Positions 59,512 through 64,000 of a DNA stretch of 64,000 nt are shown here, piece by piece. A program made the translations under genes and the position numbers. Under the pieces are notes generated by a model. The model was given only the letters and a program-made list of their open reading frames with translations. It searched no databases and was not told the DNA's origin. The stretch is taken from NCBI RefSeq assembly GCF_024385465.1, contig NZ_JANFLS010000002.1, forward strand, positions 496,001 to 560,000, written 5' to 3'. Position 1 is the first letter of the stretch. Every line of letters begins with the position of its first letter. Origin of the DNA: Arthrobacter sp. zg-Y844. Lineage in GTDB: Bacteria > Actinomycetota > Actinomycetes > Actinomycetales > Micrococcaceae.

Positions 59512-59606
59512 CTGGGGGCCCAGCCGGGTCTCCCGGCGCTCGCGGAATCTCCCCAGCGCTCGCCGGCTCTCGAACCCGGCCAGTCCCCGTCGGCGATGGC
59601 CACCGG

Positions 59607-59612
59607 TAGGCT
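59607..59612 (+). promoter_or_regulatory. -10 element TAGGCT for leaderless start at 59619
   Basis: TAGGCT, 6 nt (GGGGAG), ATG. The GGGGAG directly touches the ATG and could not serve as a ribosome-binding site. Confidence 0.55.
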
Positions 59613-59618
59613 GGGGAG

Positions 59619-60239
59619 ATGGCCAGATACTTTGACGTACACCCGGAAAACCCGCAGCCCAGGGCCATCGGCCAGATTGTGAATCTGCTGGAATCCGGCG
59701 GGTTGATCGCCTACCCCACCGACTCCTGCTATGCACTGGGAGTGCAGCTGGGCAACCGTGAGGGGCTGGAACGCATCCGGCAGATCCGCCAGCTGGACGA
59801 TAAGCACCACTTCACCCTGGTTTGCCGCAACTTCGCGCAGCTGGGCCAGTTTGTGCAGCTGGACAACTCGGTGTTCCGCAGCATCAAGGCCGCCACCCCC
59901 GGAAGCTACACCTTCATCCTGCCGGCGGTGAAAGAAGTGCCCAAGTGGCTGCTCCAGCCCAAGAAGCGGACCGTCGGCGTGCGCATCCCGGACAACACGG
60001 TGGTGCAGTCGATCCTGGAGGGCCTCGGCGAACCGCTGCTCTCCAGCACACTGCTGCTGCCCGGCGATGAGGATCCCATGACCCAGGGCTGGGAAATCAA
60101 GGAACGCCTGGACCACCAGGTGGACGCCGTCATCGATTCCGGGTTCTGCGGCCCGGAGCCCACAACAGTCATCGATTTCTCCGGTGACTCGCCCGAAATC
60201 GTGCGGCGCGGAACCGGAGATCCGACACCCTTCGAGTAA
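59619..60239 (+). CDS. YciO-type Sua5/YrdC threonylcarbamoyl-AMP synthase family protein
   Basis: A 206-residue YrdC-fold protein. It shows GGLIAYPTDSCYALGVQLGN, the KHHFTLVCRNFAQLG nucleotide-binding region and PGSYTFILPAVKEVPKWL. The extended core and R-R-G-T-G-D-P ending match YciO more than the essential Sua5/TsaC. YciO has weak threonylcarbamoyl-AMP synthase activity in vitro and an uncertain role in vivo. It is a single gene with its own leaderless promoter. Confidence 0.9.
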   Translation: MARYFDVHPENPQPRAIGQIVNLLESGGLIAYPTDSCYALGVQLGNREGLERIRQIRQLDDKHHFTLVCRNFAQLGQFVQLDNSVFRSIKAATPGSYTFILPAVKEVPKWLLQPKKRTVGVRIPDNTVVQSILEGLGEPLLSSTLLLPGDEDPMTQGWEIKERLDHQVDAVIDSGFCGPEPTTVIDFSGDSPEIVRRGTGDPTPFE

Positions 60240-60351
60240 CCCCGGCGGCCCGGAACCTTTATTGGTTCCTGCGGTTGACTCTCCCTTGGCGCGCACGAAG
60301 TCTGGCACGCGTCAGGGGGAACCATCGCTAGGCACTCGCAGGGGAAACCAC

Positions 60352-62685
60352 ATGAAGAAGACGGCTAAAACACTATCGACGGCGATATTGAGTATCTGCG
60401 TCCTGGCAGGATGCGGCGTAGGTACCGGGCTTCCGGGCATAGGCGGCGGGAACGGCCATCCCACCGGCTCCCCCGGGCCCACAAAGACTTCCACACCCAC
60501 TCCCACCACAAGTCCGACTCCTACCTCCACCCCGACCCCCACCGGAACACCGTCACCGACCCATACGGGGACACCATCCCCGACCCCGACGCCGACAGAC
60601 GACGGCGGCGGACACGGTAACGACGACGCCGTCAACGTAATCCTGATGGTCGGCGACGGGATGGGGACGGCGCAACGCGACGCCATCCGGCTGGCGTCGG
60701 TAGGGCTGACCGGGGAACTGGCCATGGATTCGCTGCCCGAGGTGGGCCGGGTCCACACCAACTCCGCGGATCCCGGTACCTTCATCACCGACTCGGCCGC
60801 CGCTGCCACCTCCATGGCCACCGGGGTGAAAACCTACAACGGCGCCATCGGAGTGGACCTGGAGCAGCAGCCCGTGACCTCGGCACTGGAAATCGCCGAA
60901 CGGCTCGGAAAGTCCTCCGGGCTGGTCACCACCGCCCAGGTTACGGATGCCACCCCGGCCGCTTTCGGCTCGCACGTTTTGGATCGGGATGAGCAGAGCG
61001 CCATCGCTGCCCAGTTCCTGCGCAGTTCCCACCCGGAGGTGATCCTGGGCGGCGGTGAGGATTACTGGTACCCGGCGGGCAACCCGGGCAGGTACCCCGA
61101 CAATCCCGCAGAGGATGATTCCGAGGAAAGCGCCGGCACCGAGGGCAACCTGGTGGAAGAGGCCCAGGACCTGGGGTATGAATACGTCTGGGATTTGCCC
61201 GGCCTGCAGGCGGCAGAGGGCGACATGCTCCTTGGACTCTTCGCCAACGAGGAGATGTTCCAGTACGGCGACGACGTCGAAGAGGCTTACGAGCCCACGG
61301 TTCCGCTGACCGAAATGACCCGGAAAGCCATTGACGTCCTGAACAACAACCAGGATGACAACGGCTTCTTCCTCATGGTGGAGGAAGAGGGCATCGACGC
61401 CATGAGCCATGTCAATAACGGGGCGTTGACCATTGAGTCCGGCATCCAGTTCGACAACTCCGTCGCCCTGGCCAAGGAGTTCGCCGAGCAGGACGGGAAT
61501 ACCCTGCTGATCACGGTGGGCGACCACCAGACCGGCGGTATGACCATCGAACCGCTGGGTGATGATTCCAACCCGGAGAGCCCGGTGCAGGAAGGACCGT
61601 TCGACGTCGCCAACTCCGACCAGCAGTTCCAGATCGATTGGACCACCGGCGGCCATACGGGCGACGACGTGCCCCTGACCGCCATGGGACCCGGCGCCGA
61701 GATGCTGACGGGCGTTTATGAGAACACCCGGATTTTCGAGGTCATGGCTTCGGTGATGCGCTCCGGCACGGAACGGGACTTTGACCTACAGGCGCACCGC
61801 GGCGGACGCGGCGAAGTAACCGAAGAATCCCTGGCGGCCTTCGCACACGCATTGGAACTGGGCGTCACCACACTGGAACTGGACACGCACCTGAGCGAGG
61901 ACGGCCGGGTGATTGTCTGGCATGACGACATCATCCTGGCCACAAAGTGCGCTGATACGGCCCCTGCCACTTCCGGGGATCCGGAGTTCCCCTATGTGGG
62001 CGACCGCGTAGCGGAATTGAGCCTCCTGCAGCTCCAGACCCTGAACTGCGGCTACCAGCAGTTGCCGGGCTACCCGGAGCAGGATGTCGCGGAGGGCAAC
62101 CGGATTGCGGAGCTGAGCGATGTCTATCGCCTCGCCCGGGAGTACGGTGCACGCAAAATCCAGTTCAATGTCGAAACCAAGGTCGAGGAAGGGCAGGCCG
62201 GCGGGCCGCGCAGTGTCGCCCTGACCGAGGCGGTGGTGGACGTGGTCCGCGATGCGAACCGGGAGCGCCGCACCACCATCCAGTCCTTTGACTGGTCCAC
62301 CCTGAACCTGCTCGAGCGGATCGCCCCGGAACTGACGAGGGTGGCTTTGGCCAGCACGGCGGAGGACCTCGGCGTAGGCCAGCCGGGCGCAGCCCCGCAG
62401 CTGGGCGGAATCGATATAGATGACTTCGGCGGGTCCGTTGTCCGTGCCGCCCAGGCCCAGGGCTACGACGTGCTCTCCCCCATCTTCACCACGGTCACTG
62501 CCGAGATGATTGCCGAGGCACATGCACTCGGCATGCCGGTCATCCCCTGGACCGTCAATGAGGTGGCAGACATGCACCGGCTGATTGACCTGGGCGTGGA
62601 CGGAATCATCACCGACTACCCCACCCGGCTGCGCGCGGTAATGGAAGAGCGGGGCTTCGACCTTCCCCGGGCCTACCGCCGCTGA
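60352..62685 (+). CDS. Surface lipoprotein fusing alkaline phosphatase and glycerophosphodiester phosphodiesterase
   Basis: A 777-residue fusion. The signal peptide ends in the lipobox LAGC, giving lipid-modified C21. A Thr/Pro-rich stalk spans about 40-82. An alkaline phosphatase domain follows (about 95-465) with GDGMG (D102 metal), TDSAA (S148 nucleophile), VGDHQTGG and GGHTGDD metal histidines. Then comes a GDPD domain (about 478-777) with AHRGGRGEVTEES (H482), ELDTHL (E509, D511), WHDD (H524) and the late IPWTVNE. The GDPD part would cut glycerophosphodiesters to glycerol-3-phosphate, and the phosphatase would free phosphate outside the cell. ATG 60352 is set by GGGGAAACC and by the signal peptide. 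The transcript ends at 62731-62762. Confidence 0.93.
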   Translation: MKKTAKTLSTAILSICVLAGCGVGTGLPGIGGGNGHPTGSPGPTKTSTPTPTTSPTPTSTPTPTGTPSPTHTGTPSPTPTPTDDGGGHGNDDAVNVILMVGDGMGTAQRDAIRLASVGLTGELAMDSLPEVGRVHTNSADPGTFITDSAAAATSMATGVKTYNGAIGVDLEQQPVTSALEIAERLGKSSGLVTTAQVTDATPAAFGSHVLDRDEQSAIAAQFLRSSHPEVILGGGEDYWYPAGNPGRYPDNPAEDDSEESAGTEGNLVEEAQDLGYEYVWDLPGLQAAEGDMLLGLFANEEMFQYGDDVEEAYEPTVPLTEMTRKAIDVLNNNQDDNGFFLMVEEEGIDAMSHVNNGALTIESGIQFDNSVALAKEFAEQDGNTLLITVGDHQTGGMTIEPLGDDSNPESPVQEGPFDVANSDQQFQIDWTTGGHTGDDVPLTAMGPGAEMLTGVYENTRIFEVMASVMRSGTERDFDLQAHRGGRGEVTEESLAAFAHALELGVTTLELDTHLSEDGRVIVWHDDIILATKCADTAPATSGDPEFPYVGDRVAELSLLQLQTLNCGYQQLPGYPEQDVAEGNRIAELSDVYRLAREYGARKIQFNVETKVEEGQAGGPRSVALTEAVVDVVRDANRERRTTIQSFDWSTLNLLERIAPELTRVALASTAEDLGVGQPGAAPQLGGIDIDDFGGSVVRAAQAQGYDVLSPIFTTVTAEMIAEAHALGMPVIPWTVNEVADMHRLIDLGVDGIITDYPTRLRAVMEERGFDLPRAYRR

Positions 62686-62730
62686 GTTCTGCAAGGACTG
62701 CGGCAGCAAAGGATCGATAACACCGGACAC

Positions 62731-62762
62731 CGTGCCGGGACCGAAGCCTCGGTCCCGGCACG
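62731..62762 (+). terminator. 14-bp hairpin terminator of the phosphatase-phosphodiesterase gene
   Basis: Arms 62731-62744 and 62749-62762 with a 4-nt AGCC loop, 45 bp after the stop codon. It is followed by a modest T-rich stretch. Confidence 0.8.
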
Positions 62763-62814
62763 AGTCTGTTTCGCCACCGCGGCATCCCGTTTCGGCCCGC
62801 CGGATCCCGGATGG

Positions 62815-62820
62815 CATGCT
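62815..62820 (+). promoter_or_regulatory. -10-like CATGCT for leaderless start at 62827
   Basis: CATGCT, 6 nt and ATG. It matches only the -ANNNT part of the -10 consensus, so it is weaker than the others. Confidence 0.35.
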
Positions 62821-62826
62821 GAAGTA

Positions 62827-63399
62827 ATGCCCGGTCTCTACATCCTCCCCTCCAGCTGGCTGCTCGACGCGACCCCGGAGGCGGTGTGGGAGACCGTGGC
62901 CAGCCCGGACATGAGCTGGCCGCGCTGGTGGCCCGGCTGCACGCTCCAGGACCTCGCCACCGATCCGCGCGCCGAAGCAGACGCCGAAACCGCAGACCCG
63001 ACTGCGGAACTGCTGGCCACTACCGTCCGTCTGCGCTTCCGTGCAGCACTGGGCTATCACCTGTCCATCACCATCCACCCGACCGCCGCGGCCCGGCCAC
63101 GGATCATAGAGTTCGACGCCGGCGGAGACCTGGCGGGCACCGGCCGGATCCGCCTGTTCCCCGTGCCGGCGGCCGCTCCCGGGAACGCCCCCGGTGACGC
63201 GGCGCAGACCCGGATGGACATCGACTGGCGGGTCCGGCCCACCCGGCCCTGGATGCGCCTGCTCACCCCCGTGGCACGGCCGGTCTTCACCGCAGCCCAC
63301 TCGCTGCTGATGCGGCAGGGCGAACGCGGCCTGCGCCGGGAACTGGCCGGCTCAGGCAATCCGTCGCGGACGGCCGAAGAAGGTGCGCACACCGGGTGA
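62827..63399 (+). CDS. SRPBCC/START-like domain protein
   Basis: A 190-residue protein with the SRPBCC (polyketide cyclase/dehydrase) fold. WLLDATPEAVWETVASPDMSWPRWWPGC is the typical opening helix region, and RIDIDWRVRPTRPWMRLLTP-like MDIDWRVRPTRPW the late strand/helix. Such proteins bind hydrophobic ligands. It is soluble with no catalytic motif visible. The 3' end overlaps the convergent DUF2071 gene by 48 bp. Start codon and promoter assignment are tentative. Confidence 0.82.
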   Translation: MPGLYILPSSWLLDATPEAVWETVASPDMSWPRWWPGCTLQDLATDPRAEADAETADPTAELLATTVRLRFRAALGYHLSITIHPTAAARPRIIEFDAGGDLAGTGRIRLFPVPAAAPGNAPGDAAQTRMDIDWRVRPTRPWMRLLTPVARPVFTAAHSLLMRQGERGLRRELAGSGNPSRTAEEGAHTG

Positions 63400-64000
63400 G
63401 TAATGCACCGTATCCGGCGGCCCTTCAACGGGAAGCCCGGCCGCAGGCACCAGTCCATCGTGGAAACGCGTCAGCCGGGCCGGATACAGCGGCCAGGGCC
63501 GGTGCGAGTTGGGAATGAACACCGTCCTGCCTGCGAAGACCGCATGCAGGCCGAACCGTGCGGTAAGCAGCAGGGACAGGCCATCGTCCGCCTGCCGCGC
63601 ATAGTCCGGCACCACGGCGAAGGACGAGCGGGGCTGTTTCCCGAACCGCTCGACGTCGTACCCCGGCTCCCGGCCGGAACGCGCGGGGCGGCAGCGGGAC
63701 CAGACATACGGAATGTGCAGGGTGCGGGCAACGAGGACCGGAACCAGCCGGGAGGCGTCCAGGGTCAGGAAGAGCACCCCGCGGCTGCCGTCGCAGCCGC
63801 GTGAATACAGGCGCACGTTGATTTCGGTGAAGGACCCGAAAAACGGAACGGGGACCCGCCCGAACATCCGGGTCTCCCGCGCCAGGAACCCCACCAGCCC
63901 CACCCAGGTGGAACCGTGGAAGACATCCGGTTCGACGCCGGGCGGCATGTACGGTGCGGCAGCAGACGCGGGAAGCCGCCAGTGGAGGAAAACGGTTCCG
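63352..64000 (-). CDS. DUF2071 (YqjF-type) protein, 5' part beyond the window
   Basis: At least 216 residues of a YqjF/DUF2071 protein, reading off the right edge. The frame upstream of the first ATG (63948) still codes FLHWRLPASAAAPYMPPGVE, the canonical F-L-H-W and P-P-G-x-E opening of the family, so the true start lies past 64000. Later blocks are FHGSTWVGLVGFL, EINVRLYSRG and GVLFLTLDASRLVPVLVAR. Function is unknown; many relatives stand alone. The stop region overlaps the SRPBCC gene. Confidence 0.88.
   Translation of the reverse strand, partial: GTVFLHWRLPASAAAPYMPPGVEPDVFHGSTWVGLVGFLARETRMFGRVPVPFFGSFTEINVRLYSRGCDGSRGVLFLTLDASRLVPVLVARTLHIPYVWSRCRPARSGREPGYDVERFGKQPRSSFAVVPDYARQADDGLSLLLTARFGLHAVFAGRTVFIPNSHRPWPLYPARLTRFHDGLVPAAGLPVEGPPDTVHYSPGVRTFFGRPRRIA

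Overview
The window is a high-GC chromosomal segment from an actinobacterium of the Micrococcaceae, most likely an Arthrobacter or close relative. This is inferred from the strong G/C third-position bias, the DUF222/HNH endonuclease, the c-di-AMP riboswitch in front of a LysM-NlpC/P60 protein, the stand-alone LigD polymerase, and many genes whose start codon sits 6-7 nt after a -10 hexamer. I saw no rRNA, tRNA, transposase, integrase, phage gene or CRISPR array. It reads as ordinary chromosome with accessory metabolic blocks.

Layout. 0.15-4.1 kb: a glutamate decarboxylase / amino-acid antiporter / glutaminase operon (gadB-gadC-glsA type). 4.1-9.2 kb: a quinate/shikimate catabolic block (IclR regulator, two-domain 3-dehydroshikimate dehydratase, shikimate/quinate dehydrogenase, divergent MFS importer). 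9.3-13.4 kb: an AarF/UbiB kinase-like protein and a GH3 beta-glucosidase. 13.4-17.7 kb: four glycosyltransferases, two of them fired divergently from one palindromic -10 element. 17.8-22.3 kb: thioesterase, hypothetical protein, DUF4389 membrane protein and dihydrolipoyl dehydrogenase. 22.4-28.8 kb: two paralogous type-B carboxylesterases flanking an ABC-F ATPase and an arginase-fold protein with an altered metal ligand. 28.9-32.3 kb: NAD(P)-binding protein, acyltransferase, alpha/beta hydrolase and GT2. 32.6-33.9 kb: a thiosulfate uptake pair (YeeE/TsuA and TusA-like). 33.9-37.9 kb: a NarL-type two-component system divergent from an FtsX/MacB-type ABC exporter. 37.9-40.2 kb: LigD polymerase and an MFS transporter. 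40.2-41.8 kb: a long regulatory region with a c-di-AMP riboswitch and a LysM-NlpC/P60 cell-wall protein.

41.9-49.75 kb: the complete high-affinity potassium operon kdpFABC-kdpDE. It includes the 29-residue kdpF and, in front of it, a translationally coupled 27-residue microprotein that ordinary ORF cut-offs miss. 50.0-52.8 kb: a TetR-SDR operon and a GH13 alpha-amylase. 52.9-57.4 kb: a class A PBP, RNase J and a zinc-ribbon protein. 58.0-64.0 kb: DUF222-HNH protein, YciO/Sua5 protein, a lipoprotein fusing alkaline phosphatase to glycerophosphodiester phosphodiesterase, an SRPBCC protein and a DUF2071 gene cut by the window edge.

I do not see a wholly new multi-gene system. The strongest leads are the pre-kdpF microprotein, a tandem 11-bp-period site in the kdp promoter, the phosphatase-phosphodiesterase fusion, the glutaminase-fed GAD operon, the symmetric divergent promoter in the glycosyltransferase locus, and the systematic leaderless starts. 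Four convergent gene pairs also share one CTAG as both stop codons.
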